Below, in pieces: positions 21,513-32,593 of a DNA stretch of 64,000 bases. A program made the translations under genes and the position numbers. The notes below the pieces were generated by a model that searched no databases, was not told the DNA's origin, and worked only from the letters and a program-made list of their open reading frames with translations. The first letter of the stretch is position 1, and the number at the start of each line of letters is the position of its first letter. Source of the DNA: Agaricus subrufescens (taxonomy: Eukaryota; Basidiomycota; Agaricomycetes; Agaricales; Agaricaceae); the NCBI GenBank assembly GCA_029945375.1, contig CM057058.1, forward strand, positions 3,906,001 through 3,970,000, written 5' to 3'.

Positions 21513-23787
21513 ATGCTGAACCCGGCGCAGACCCTGCTGAACACAACAGCCATGGTTGGGCCAGCATATCCAAAAGCCCGCCAGCACCTCGTAGGCCAAC
21601 GCCTTCTCTATGCCATCTCTATGTCTGCTAGCCTTGGCGTTTTCCTCGTGAGTAGTCTCTCCCACCCAGTCTTGTGTTGTCTGACCGGACCTGTGTAGTT
21701 TGGATATGACCAAGGGTCAGCATTTGAGTTCTCGTCACCAACTATGATTTACTAGGCTCATATCCAGGGTTATGTCTGGCATTATCACTGGCCCTTATTT
21801 CATCAACTTCTTTGCTCGACCAAATGCCCTTTCAGTCGGAACTATGGTTGCTGTTCTCGAGATTGGTGCCTTTGGTGGGTCTTTCATCCTGCTTAGCATA
21901 GTTCATGGGGTTAAACAGTCACCTACAGTGACATCTATTGCTGCAGGAAGGATTGGTGATACCATCAGTCGAAGAGGAACACTCTTTGTTGGTGCTATCA
22001 TTTTGAGCATCGGAGGTGTCTTCCAGACATTTACTGTCGGTTTCTGGACTATGGTTGTTGGTCGCGTCATCAGTGGTTTTGGCGTGGGTCTCCTCTCATA
22101 TGTTTCATACATCTTCCATCCTCATTACTCTATTCACTCCTCCTTTTCACAGCACCATCGTTCCTATCTACCAAAGTGAGATATCTCCCCCAAATCATGT
22201 CAGTCCATGATGCCGACTCTCACATCCGTCCATCTAATATTCTAAACCAGTGGGCTGCTTTAGCCTGTGCAGAATTTACTGGAGGTAGCTTTGGCTATGC
22301 CTTCTCTGTTGTATGTCTTTTTCTCCTGCCTCCCCTATTCTTTTGCTTTTGATGCTCTTAACCCAGTGGACTGACTATTTCTGCTCATTCATTGATTCCA
22401 ACTTTTCATGGAGAATACCTCTCTTTTTTCAATGCATCATCAGTATTATTCTAGCTTTAGGCTCACTTGTTATACCTGAAAGCCCTAGGTCTGTATCAGA
22501 GCTACTATCAAACTAGTATATTAGACTTGTTTCAGGTGGCTCATTGATAATAATCGTGATGACGATGGCATGCGTGTGATAGCAGACCTTCACGGCGGAG
22601 ACCTTGATAATGAAAAGGCTATCTTAGAATTCGAAGAAATAAAGGAAAAAGTAACCCAAGACGTTCGTACTTTTTCCTCCTGTTCCTTCTTCTTTTCTTC
22701 TCAAAATACGTTCGACAGCGTGAAGCCGGACTTGAGAGAACATACGAAATGATGTAGCGGAAATACAAACCCCGCGTTCTCCTTGCTATGTCCTCCCAAG
22801 CTTTTGCGCAACTTGTAAGTCACGTCCTCTGACTTGGAATATATTCACAAACCCTGCCTGCATCAGAATGGCATTAATGGTATGTTCAACCTTAAGTTAC
22901 TCATTTGTTTTGGTTCAGCGCGTGTATTTGAAGGTATATCCTTATTCTATGAGATGATTTTGGTCACTGATGCTCTCCCAGAAGCTGGTTGGGTTGGTCG
23001 TGATGCTATTCTAATGACAGGCATCAATGCAATCGTATACATTCTTAGTACAGTTCCACCGTATGGTCATTGGTTCATTCTCGACGTATTAATAAGTATT
23101 TGGTTGGCAATTGATGGGTACTCGTTGATTGATGGGGGCGTCGTCCAATTCTATTATCAGGGGCTGCCATAGTTCGTCCCATCTCACTCAAAATCGGCAT
23201 GAATTGGATACTAAATCAGGCTTTACAGATGAGCGTGTCCTTATTTGTAACAGGATACTGGATATTTCTCAACAAAGCTTGGACTCCAAACGCGGTCATA
23301 GCCTCTGTTGTGGTATTCAATGCTACTTTTGGTTACAGCTGGGGTCCGATCCCATGGCTATACCTGCCAGAGGTTATTCATATGTCAGACAAATATCAAG
23401 AGTTGACCCTCATACTTTTGTAGATCATGCCATTGACAGTCTGTGCGAAAGGTGTTTCAATCTCGACTGCCACAAATTGGGCGTTCAACTTTTTGGTTGG
23501 CGAAACCACACCCTACCTGCAGGAAAAGATTGAGTACAGATTGTACTACATGCATGGGTTTTACTGTATCTGTAGTTGTATTCTTGGTATGTTTTAGCAT
23601 TCAATTTCCTCACCTGCGCATTTTAACCTTGTTTCTTCCAGTCTACTTCCATATGTTTTCCCTTTCTGCTCTGATACCTATAGCTGTCATCTGACCCACC
23701 TTACAAGTGTATCCTGAAACAAAAAATGTCCCTCTTGAGGAAATGGATGAAGTGTTTGGTCAACGTAGGTCTTTCCATATTGTGTGA
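21513..23787 (+). pseudogene. MFS sugar (hexose-type) transporter, disrupted
   Basis: Proton-coupled sugar transporter of the major facilitator superfamily, plasma membrane. Start MLNPAQTLLNTTAMVG at 21513, then FGYDQG, VMSGIITGPYFINFF, GRIGDTISRRG (loop 2-3), VGRVISGFGVGLLS, YQSEISPP, WRIPLFFQC, VIPESPR, NGIN, GWVGRDA, WGRRPILLSG, PWLYLPE and a C-terminal PETKNVPLEEMDEVFG. Many introns of about 50 nt. Breaks: the usual stretch between NGIN and RVFE (the conserved ISYYAP region) is absent, and in the DRWGRRP motif the Arg codon is TGA (23130-23132). So the family is clear but this copy is very probably dead. The gene appears to end near 23787. Confidence 0.85.
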
Positions 23788-24957
23788 ATAGAACCGATGT
23801 CGAACTCGACATATATCCGACATATACAGGGCTGTTCCAAGATCATGTCCTGTTACCCACATTGCTGGACTCGCTTATATCAGACCATTGAAGAGACAGC
23901 TCTTCATCAGCAAAACTGCAAGTCAGTGACAGGCATGCCAGCACAACATTCACTAGAATCACAACCTCACGATTTTCAGTGACATCACGAAAGCTATTTA
24001 CGTAAATTCACACCTGGTGTCAGTACAGCGCAACTCTTTTATGTGCTGCACCAATACTCACGCGTGCATTCACTCATGTTTAGTATGGTGTAACTAATGA
24101 TCATTCTCACACAGATTTCAATATAGTAATTGGTATCACGATACAATATGATTGGATTGTTTTTCAGTAAATATATGAAATAGTTGCACACTATGGGCCA
24201 GCCCACAAACACCCAAAGAACTTCTACTCGATCCCTTGCATCATTAGGTGGGTTTTCTGAACTTGAATCTTCCGATTGCAAAACTGAGCACTTACTGGGT
24301 GGTATGGTAGTAATTGCGGCCTTGATGATGGTATCCCATTTGATGTCTGAAAGCTGGGACGTCGATTGTGCATATGAGCAGGTCACCACACCCCAGTCTT
24401 GCTGATTAAACTCTCCGGTGTTGACACCCCGTGTTCCAGTCTTCCACAAATTTAGGGGGGTTAGGAAGAGCGCACCGGCTGAAGGTCAGGGCGCGATATA
24501 ACACTGAGTTGGAGATGACATGGGCGCAATGGGTGCGGCAGTAAAATACCCCACACCACCCGTTTTGTCTTTACAAGACTCATCAGGCTTACGTCATCCT
24601 TTAGAAACCTACTGTTTTGATCAATAAAACTGTTATCAATTGTTATCGTACAGCCACAAGGTGGTCACACGGTCCGTGGAACTATTACATAAAATTAATT
24701 AAAAGTAATAAACAAGATTTACCTTTCCAATACCACAGCCGGCAATTGCCATGATCCAAGGTACTAAAACTGTACAGCAGCAATGGCATGTACAACCCAT
24801 TCCCATTGGAGTCCACTGGCAATGGCTGACCCATGTGACAAAGTCACGTGTTCTGGCTGGAAAAAACCAAGTGATCACCTCCATATGACTAAGCAGTGAG
24901 CGGGTACTTACCATAATGGGAATCCTGACATGCGAACCTAAAAAGAAAGTCCCACCC
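23788..24957. other. Intergenic, no gene recognised
   Basis: Two opposed ORFs (24039-24449 minus and 24184-24405 plus) cover the same bases and neither shows a motif. The rest is AT-rich with no repeat that I could resolve. Confidence 0.3.
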
Positions 24958-25011
24958 CTAGCAGAATTCCAACAAGCAGCGCTGGCGCACTGCTTGTTGG
25001 AATTCTGCTAG
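24958..25011. repeat. Perfect hairpin, 22-bp arms with a 10-nt loop
   Basis: CTAGCAGAATTCCAACAAGC.. (24958-24979) is perfectly complementary to 24990-25011, around CGCTGGCGCA. Nineteen bases of its right arm recur at 40395-40413, next to another palindrome, so it belongs to a small dispersed family. Confidence 0.9.
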
Positions 25012-25027
25012 AAAAAGTGAATTTGTT

Positions 25028-25516
25028 CAACGATGGCAGCTGCGCAAAGTAGAGAAATCATCCCCAAGAACTCCATCACATTCGCCATCGGCGCTTTCCT
25101 CCCTCGATTCAGTACCAACCCCCATATATGAAGAAAGCAAAAGCATTGAGTCCTTTGACAGTGCTCCTGATCAAAAATTGTGTCAAGAGTCTGTAAAAAC
25201 AAGGGACAACATTGTCCCAGAAAACACTAATCCAGATGTCATCGAGCTTACAGACGACAATGACAGCCCTGTGGTAAGTCATTAGAATATTATAATGTGG
25301 AAATTTGATACAAAAATGAACAAGAAGAAACCAGGGTTTTGCATTTTGAGAGCTTCCGAGATGCCTTGAAACAAGGCCAAGCGCACACCGCAGCTGAGTA
25401 CATTGGATGCGTGGCTTAGAGGGGCAGGGATAAAGGGTGGACAAAATGAGGCAAGAGCTCAAAATGGCGGTGCAGGACTCTTGGATGTAATTGATTTGAC
25501 TGTTGACAACAACTGA
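25028..25516 (+). pseudogene. Two-exon C-terminal gene piece with two SUMO-interaction-like motifs
   Basis: Exon 25028-25273 (RWQLRKVEKSSPRTPSHSPS.., ending NPDVIELTDDNDSPV), intron 25274-25324 (GTAAGT..AAG), exon 25325-25516 (KKPGFCILRASEMP, a TGA at 25367-25369, then NKAKRTPQLSTLDAWLRGAG and ending LLDVIDLTVDNN). VIELTDD and VIDLTVD fit the hydrophobic core plus acidic flank of SUMO-interacting motifs. Ser/Pro-rich, probably disordered and nuclear. The 5' part is absent or beyond the hairpin just upstream. The single stop sits where CGA would give Arg. Family not recognised. Confidence 0.4.
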
Positions 25517-26185
25517 AACAACTGGCTAAGTGTACTGTTACCTCGTATATGCATAGACTCAAATATGTAAACTTACCAACTTGTTGAATGGCGTGTACTT
25601 GTACACCCTATGATGGCCCATTGATCACACCAGTATGTGTGAAGCACCTGCATATATGTGCCAGCATGACAGGTTCTCTTGAAGGCCACAATCTTGGAAT
25701 TGCTGCAGTGTTCCTGGCCATTGAGTGTCAAAACTCGGGTGTTGAAACCTATATAGGGGTAGTCCGAGGATGTAAGAAGTTCAATAATAATAATAAAAAC
25801 CATTTCAGTTGGAGCAGTCCTTTTTAGGTTATATTTATTACTTTTCAAGGTGGACAATCACTACTAAAATAAACAGAGGTCTTCCAAATCAATTGAAATA
25901 TAAAGGGTAATTTGATACCTTTGAGCTACGACATCCTGGCCTGGGCTCGAAGATAGATGAAAGAATCCTGTATGTTCTTGGACAGTATCTAACCTCATTT
26001 GAGTTTATTAAAATTCTGTGTAACGACAAGTAATGACTGAGATTGTAATGAACGACTTTAAGGAATGTAGGGTAACTAAACAATTGATAAGCAGAGGCAT
26101 TCAAGGATTTCCTCAAATAGAATGGATGGCGTGAAGCAGGAGGAGGATGGGGGGAATGACCCTGGTTTCATGCAACACTAGCCAC
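25517..26185. other. Intergenic, no gene recognised
   Basis: AT-rich; short frames on both strands overlap each other and show no motif. Confidence 0.3.
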
Positions 26186-28031
26186 TCAGAAAAGGTATTG
26201 ATATTCTGAGCGAGGGATGGGAGTGGGGGCAGCATTCGCTGGAGACCTGCCCTTGACACTTATTCCCAAAAGGCTTGGCATCGACCTAGTGACACTGGAT
26301 TGCTGAGAATGGGCCTTGACACCACAAACACTTTTCTGAGACCAAGGTGCTGAGTGAGGACGCAGAGAACTCATAGCAGCACCATGACTGCTGCTGGAGC
26401 GTCCCCCAATCAATTGGTGTTGGCACAGAGCCTGCCTGAGGTTAAGCTTGGGAGTGTTGGGTCGTTCAACCAGAAGCGGCATTGTGTAAAGATCCTTAAG
26501 AGTGGTGTGGGTGGCAGGAGAATGGCGTGAAAAGCAAGGGTCAATGGGATTGCTTGCAGGGTGCTTTGAGGCTGGCATAGATGGCTGTTTGCTGAGTTGT
26601 GTATACAGGTCATCTGCTGGATCTCCTTTAAAAATACATGCTTTTGTATGTCTCTGAAATAGCATTATAAGTAAATTTACCGCATATAGTCATAAATGAA
26701 TACATACTTGGAACAAATTGGCTGAGAGATAGGTTCCCTTGCACCTAATGCAATGGAAATGTTTGTTGAAATGGCAACAAAACATATAAGTGGGGCTGTA
26801 TTCAGTTTTTTCATTAGGTAGGGGATAATGTACTCGAGCCTCTTGAATGGTACAATTGCACCTATGAACATTTACTTGGTTGCTGTTGAATTTGTAATTG
26901 GTTTTACAGGCGGCACAACTAGCATTGATATGTCCATTGCTCGTGAGTATGAGGTGAGGTACTTACTAAAATAGCCGCAACATTGTGCTCGCATGATTGG
27001 TGTTGTTGGATACTGGCAGTGAGTCCATGGTGGGTCAAGAAAAGTTAAAAGAAAAATGCATAAGAGAGATGATGAAAACTAGAATGCAAGTTGGAGAGAA
27101 TGGGGAAAATGGACAGGGACTATCAATCTTTGAGCAAAATAACAATGTGTTAAGCTACAAGAATAACAATATACACAGTGATTATTTATGCCTAAAACTA
27201 CAAATTATGCACAGAGAAATGGGGGGAGGGGGGAGGAGACTGGGGATGACATGGCAAATGAATGAGACAACAAACAGGAGGGCGAGGGGGAATGTGGTGG
27301 TTAAAGGAAAGGTGGGATGGTCTCGTCATTTTCATTGCAACAATGCCCTTTATAAGTATCCCTGGATTTGGTAAATACAACTACTTATCAATGTCTAATT
27401 ACAGAAGCAATGTATCTCAAGATCTAAGGCACCACAATAATAACATCAATGCATTTGAATGGAGAGTGAATAACTCCTTTTCACAAATCCAAGCGAGAAG
27501 ATCAAGATTGGGATCCTTTATTTTAGGCATTTTTTGTCTGACTTTCTGGAGCAGTTGTTGATCCTCAATTATTGAAAAAACAGCTGCCATTAGAATCCCT
27601 GCATATGGACAGGGATTAACAGGGTCATAAACATAGTCGTGAAGATATACTGTCTCTCCAAATTGATCCATGTAGTGTAGCTGATTGGGGGGCATGAGCA
27701 GGTAGATGAACAGTAGATAAGAATAACCCACCCTCTGATTAAGTCCACATTGAAAGCATGTTCCAACAGGGAACACTGCTCTCACCTTGAACTCCTGATA
27801 CTTGATAGGATTGGTAGCAGGTGATAGGAAGTTTTGGCAGTGTTGGAACAAGTGCCTTGATGAGTCTGCTTTCAGTCCTTGAATAGCGCACAAAATGCAC
27901 ACAGTTGAATAGTAGTATAGCCCTTTGTGAATACATTTGAGCTCCTGAGAGAGCCGATCGTACTCAAATGGCTGGTGCAAGAAGACTAGTCTTGGGTGTT
28001 CAGAAGTGAGGAGATTGCCAGTTTTCGCCAA
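26186..28031 (-). pseudogene. C-terminal region of the OrsD/RecQ-like gene, copy 1
   Basis: Continues the helicase gene to its right. The exon 28031-27417 holds LSQELKCIHKGLYYYS, CILCAIQGLKADSS and CFQCGLNQRV (Cys pairs that could bind zinc). After non-open sequence (27400-26670) a last exon 26665-26186 reads RHTKACIFKGDPADDLYTQL followed by a Ser/Pro-rich tail (PKLNLRQALCQHQ, TPIPRSEYQYLF). I assign both to the helicase gene by position, strand and continuity; the tail itself has no domain. Some linking exons are missing or decayed. Confidence 0.5.
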
Positions 28032-28062
28032 GTAGACTGATTAAAATCATTAAACAGGTCAG

Positions 28063-29975
28063 TCAAAGGGTAGCATGGTATGCACCAGGTGGCATGTTGG
28101 ATACAACTTCACATACATCACACAAATAGGTGCTCCCGGAGAGTGCTGAGCAAGGTGAGCCATATCCATCAAGAAAGGATTGAAGCGCAACACGCCGGCA
28201 TTTCGATGTATCTATTAGTGATGTATAGAGTACTCGTTTACCAAAAATATTGTCTGAAGAAAAGCAGGGTAATTGAATATTAGAAGGAAGGATAACTGTT
28301 GAAAACACCAGAGGAGCCCATGACCATGGCCTGCACAACCAGCTTCCTGTATATATGCTAGAGTGTCTCTGGGAAAATTGACATGAATGGTATGAGTTAC
28401 ACTAGGAATATCTAAGCCAACACCAAGAATAGACATTGTAGTCAGGGCTCTGGTATCCAGTTTGGAATGAAATCTTTGCAGAACTGATTTAAGTTCTTCA
28501 AAGCCAAGGCCGGAATAGCATGCTGGGATGCCCAACAGCTGACCATAATGTATGGCCTCACTGACGCTGAGGCAGAAGATGAGGAGGCAGTTGTTGTGAG
28601 AATAGGCCATTGCACATTGAAATTCATCTTTGACAGCGCCGTCGATAGAGCCCTCAGCGTATCTGACTCTGAAAGATATGTTTGGTCGTGCAGTTGGTGC
28701 TCTTGTTATATATGCAGAGGTTATACCTATTTTTGAAATGAGGGACGCCTCCAATGACGGGGGTAATGTTGCATTCATGAGGAGGATAGGTACTTGGCTT
28801 GATGCTACCCATTGTAACAGATCCATGACAGGGCAAAAGTCAGCATGAGTCAGGATCAGGTGCACCTCATCTATAATGATCCGTGCAATGAGATTCTTCT
28901 GTACAAGACTTTGAACATATGCCTTGAACATCTTGCATGTAGCAATGTCAAGTATTGTGAGAATCAGGGCCACAGGTGCTAAAGATGATGTTCTCGGATT
29001 CCAACTCTCAGAGGTGAGCACAAAGCCTTTGGCTGCATGTTGGTATTGAACATGCATTGCCAGCAGGGGGAGAAGGAAAATTGTAGACTGCCCCCAATCA
29101 AAAGACTTGGCAACAAGCAGTGGAGGTGTTGTCTTGCCACTACCTGGACTTGGTAGGTAAGTAACTATCACCTGTGAATAGGAATTACTAGTTGTACCTG
29201 TAGGTGATACATATACAATGTGTCTATTACCCTCCAACAATAACTGCGCAACTTCTCCCTGCTGTTGATTGAAGAACAACATATTCGGAGATAAGTATGT
29301 AAATGCTTCCCAAAGTTTTTGTAAAGCAAACGGGTGGACTTCGATGGATGAAGGGGGCGACTGGCGTTCATTCTGTTGAAGCGTAGTTGAAGGCGAAAAC
29401 ATTTTTACTATTGCTGCATGTGATGTAGCAATAGACTGGTTGAGGAGCTGTTTCATCCTCATAAACAAGTTGTCAGTGCTAGCATCACTTGATGGAGTGT
29501 TCTCATTGGCAGTGGTGTTGAGGGGGATGCCTTGTATGGAGTTGATCATAGCTATAAGTTTTTGGGAGTGCAATTTGCCAGTTTCAAGATGACAAAAGAG
29601 GGACAGCAAGTGTCTGTATAGGATATGGAACACTGTGCTGACACACATGTTCGCAAAAAATGTCTTCAGGTTCATACCAGCTGGAGTGCGACCATCATGG
29701 CCATAATGCTGGACGTTCATTGTGTCCAAGTGGCCGAACTGCTGAGATGTCTCGGCATCCAATTCCGCAGCATGGATGAACACACTGTGGTTGCATGTTC
29801 TAATAAACACCATGTATTGTTGATGGGACTGTAAAGTGAGCCAGACATTTAATTGTTCCTGTGTGTACTTGGCAAGGATGGTAGATATTTCATGAGCTGT
29901 GAGTGGGCGGTATTGCCCTACAAACAGGTGTATTTGGCATTGGAAGTCATGTGTGGGTGAAGAAACAATTGCCAC
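28063..29975 (-). pseudogene. RecQ-like superfamily II DNA helicase core
   Basis: ATP-dependent helicase domain. Motif I reads SPTG/SGKTTPPLL once a 54-nt intron (29144-29197) is removed. Then FLLPLLAMHVQ (Ia), IIIDEVHLI (Walker B, DEVH, near 28860-28871), LLMNATLPPS (III), CLLIFCLSVSEA (IV) and ILGVGLDIPSVTHTIHVNFP..YIQEAGCAGHG (V-VI). The next exon (28338-28063) has SLIDTSKCRRVALQSFLDG and CDVC, the RecQ zinc-binding region. Motif VI normally reads GRAGRDG; here both arginines are gone (Cys and His), each explained by a C-to-T or G-to-A change. Substrate is DNA; the element context is unknown. The family is known in agaricomycetes as a repetitive RecQ-like gene. The copy is probably inactive. 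Confidence 0.85.
29144..29197 (-). other. Stop-free 54-nt intron inside helicase motif I
   Basis: GTACAACTAG..CCAAGTCCAG on the minus strand. Removing it joins SPTG to SGKTTPPLL, giving a normal Walker A. It is a multiple of three with no stop, so the ORF runs through it. Confidence 0.8.
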
Positions 29976-31093
29976 TCAGCATAGAGTGGCCTTAAGAAAT
30001 TGGGAAATTGAATGAGCGCTGACTTTAGTTCTGGCAGTGGGAATCAACAAATAACTTTATCAGAACCATCATGCAATGACATTTTATTGAATGAAGCTCA
30101 AAGAACTGGCATATTGAAGAGAACAAAAAAGTTTCAGATTGAGCCTCTTGGTATGTTACTGAGGAGGTGTGAAGCTAACTCTGTTCCTCACACCAGTTCA
30201 CCATAGCTAAGAATGATGGTACAGATAATCTTCATTTGTATGTCATACATTTTTTGAATGTGTTTGGCAATTGTCGTAGAGATCCATGATATTGAACCAT
30301 CAGGAGTAACATAGGCATATTTCTTGAAAAGGGCAGGCATCTGTAAGATGTGCTGCACTAATGAAGGGCATTGGTTCCATAAATTGCGACAATCAACAAT
30401 GAAAGAATATCCAGGCTTGACTTCATGTGGCTTGTCATGTATGAATTCATCACTATCAAGTTCAAAACCAGGATGATGGAACGTCAACTTGTTTATGTCC
30501 TCCATTATTCCAGCTATGAATTGGGTATGAAGTGCGCCTATATCCAATACACTCAATTCACACCCTTTGAAAATTGCAGACCTGCTGGAAAGATCAGGAG
30601 CGTTGAAGTGGAAAGACAACTCCGTGGCCATATGGAGACTGGAGAGCCCACACTTGAGAAGATATAGCGTAGGAATTATACTTTCTGTCCTTTCATTAAA
30701 GTACTTTTCAACCAGCTCAAAAGCCCTGAAAGTAATATGTAAGGCTACAAAAAGATGTCCAAGAAAAATGACTGCCTTACTCTGTTACTGTACACATTGT
30801 TTCCTCAAGAGTCTCATTCATTGTCCAAGCAAAGACCAATCTCCCAGTAAAAAGTAAAGCTGCTATGGTGTGCATTATTAATCCAGCCTCAGCCCATTGT
30901 TGTTGTTTACAAAGTGAAGAAATAAGGACATAGTGGGTGAGAGGACTGAAGAATTGTCCTCAGGTTTCACCAGATGGGACTTGCATATATAGTAAAGAGA
31001 GAAGATGAATGAGATGCCTTTGCGTCAATGGGGATGGTGTTGAGACATTGGGAAAAGGGGGGAGGGGGGCAGAGCTTCTTCATTGACATTGGA
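29976..31093 (-). pseudogene. Central part of the OrsD/RecQ-like gene, copy 1, up to the chromovirus insertion
   Basis: Homologous along its length to 62860-64000 (copy 2). Shared blocks: F-FNAPDLS, IHDKPHEV-type region, TIILSYGE, GTELASHLL, FVLFNMPVL, HTIAALLF. In-frame TGA codons stand at 30960-30962, 30188-30190, 30134-30136 and 30098-30100 (complement); in copy 2 the residues at the second and fourth positions are Arg. A one-base length change in a poly-C run near 31070 also breaks frame. No domain recognised. It links the N-terminal zinc fingers to the helicase. Confidence 0.7.
31089..31093. repeat. Target site duplication TTGGA, left of chromovirus 1
   Basis: Identical to 37929-37933 directly after the right LTR. 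Confidence 0.95.
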
Positions 31094-31384
31094 TGTTATG
31101 ATCTATTTCTATTATCGTCCCCTGACCCAGGTCCACATGCTACTGCTCCACACCCATATGCTCGCCTTGCCTATTTCGTGTACTTGTTCTCATCGTTAGT
31201 CAGACACCTCGGGTATACTTACTCAGCCCGCTTTCTACTTCTATTATTAGGTAGTCGACTCCTCTATAAGTAGCGTAGTTATACTCTGTATTCCTTACGC
31301 TTTACCAACTCGCTATATTCCCTTATCGCTCTCAAGTCTTTGCCTTAAGTTGCAACCTGAGCTAATCGCTATAAGGTCGTAACA
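31094..31384 (+). repeat. 5' LTR of chromovirus 1 (291 bp)
   Basis: Starts TGTTATGATC, ends GGTCGTAACA. It has CTCTATAAGTAGCG, a possible TATA region, near 31260-31275. The primer-binding site should follow at 31385 (TTTGGTAAAGCG); the tRNA was not identified. Confidence 0.95.
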
Positions 31385-31462
31385 TTTGGTAAAGCGTCGT
31401 AAAGCTCACCTTGCAGGAAGACCTCTAGTCATTGAGGCAGGAAACCACGACAAGCTCAGTAT

Positions 31463-32593
31463 ATGAGCACAGACGACACAGAACTATTCGGAATCGATTT
31501 TGAAACAGTTTTCTTCGAAGGACACCGAAACGGAAACAGATTTGAAGCCCTCAGACACGAGGAAGACCAAGAAACAGAACCTCCATCAGAAAACGACGAA
31601 CAGGAACCAGAAGAACCAGACCCAGAACAAATACCGAAGAACACACCACTCGACGAAGACCTGAACCGACTAGCAAAGAAACTTGAAGAACTAGAACTGA
31701 AAGAAATGGCGACCAACAACACCGAAACCAAGTCTACCAACGCAATCAACCACAAGGATGTCATGGAACCAGGATTTTTCCATGGAGATAGGAACAAGTT
31801 TAACGACTGGTGGAGAGGAATGGAAATTTTCCTCAAATTTAGCAAATACGAAGACGCAGATTCAAAGATACTCCTTGTCACCAACCGCCTGAGAGGAGAA
31901 ATCCCAGGATGGTTCGCCAAGCAATGGGAGGACAAGATCATCAAAGGAGATGATACCGCAGACTGGAAAGTTTTTGCCGAAGAAATCGTGGACGCTTTTT
32001 CCCCCGGAAATGAACAGCAGATTGCTAAAGATAAGATCGAATCTTTCAAACAAGGAAACCTTCACACAAACGACTTCCTTGTCAAATTCACCGCCCTCGT
32101 CCATCAATCCAAATCTAGCGAAGATCACGCGCTCTACCTCCTGAAACAACACACCAGATCAGATGTAATCCACACCATTTTGGGTTACCCCCCGAACGCC
32201 ATTCCCACCTCCCTCAAAGGATGGATCGCCGCCATCGGATCCGTCGGGAAAGGATGGGAAGACACAGAAAGACGACGAAACGACCACCGCACCGCTACCG
32301 GAGTCACTTACGGAGGAAGCGGACAACCCATGGAAATAGGAGCCAGGAAGCTGGAATGGGATGCCAACGGCAAACCCAAATGCCTCAAATGCGGCAAATT
32401 CGGCCACATAAAGAAGGAATGCCGAAGCCAAGGATTCAAATCCAACATCGAATGCTATAATTGTGGCAAACCAGGCCACATCGCCAAAGTCTGCCGAAGC
32501 CCCAAGAAACAAACCAAGATTCGTGCCATTACCACCGGAGAAGAAGGAACTGCCGAAGAAACTCAACAGGATTTTCCCAAAGGTTCGGAGTAG
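31463..32593 (+). CDS. gag: Gag polyprotein of chromovirus 1 (376 aa)
   Basis: Structural protein that packages the element RNA. Acidic N-terminus, then the retrotransposon gag core (GFFHGDRNKFNDWWRGMEIF, IPGWFAKQWEDKI, FAEEIVDAFSPGNEQQ, IESFKQGNLHTNDFLVKF) and two CCHC zinc knuckles: residues 307-320 (CLKCGKFGHIKKEC) and 331-344 (CYNCGKPGHIAKVC). The frame ends at 32593 and overlaps the pol frame, which lies in -1 relative to gag, so Pol is probably made by -1 frameshifting near the gag end (T-rich TTTTCCC at about 32573-32579). The start was chosen as the first ATG after the LTR. Confidence 0.95.
   Translation: MSTDDTELFGIDFETVFFEGHRNGNRFEALRHEEDQETEPPSENDEQEPEEPDPEQIPKNTPLDEDLNRLAKKLEELELKEMATNNTETKSTNAINHKDVMEPGFFHGDRNKFNDWWRGMEIFLKFSKYEDADSKILLVTNRLRGEIPGWFAKQWEDKIIKGDDTADWKVFAEEIVDAFSPGNEQQIAKDKIESFKQGNLHTNDFLVKFTALVHQSKSSEDHALYLLKQHTRSDVIHTILGYPPNAIPTSLKGWIAAIGSVGKGWEDTERRRNDHRTATGVTYGGSGQPMEIGARKLEWDANGKPKCLKCGKFGHIKKECRSQGFKSNIECYNCGKPGHIAKVCRSPKKQTKIRAITTGEEGTAEETQQDFPKGSE

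Noticed and set aside
24039..24449. Possible gene on the minus strand
   Set aside because: Overlaps an equally open plus-strand frame; no domain, no splice support.
32560..32593. Canonical slippery heptamer for gag-pol frameshifting in chromovirus 1
   Set aside because: TTTTCCC only partly fits the X-XXY-YYZ rule in the gag phase, so the -1 phase relation is reported but the exact site is left open.
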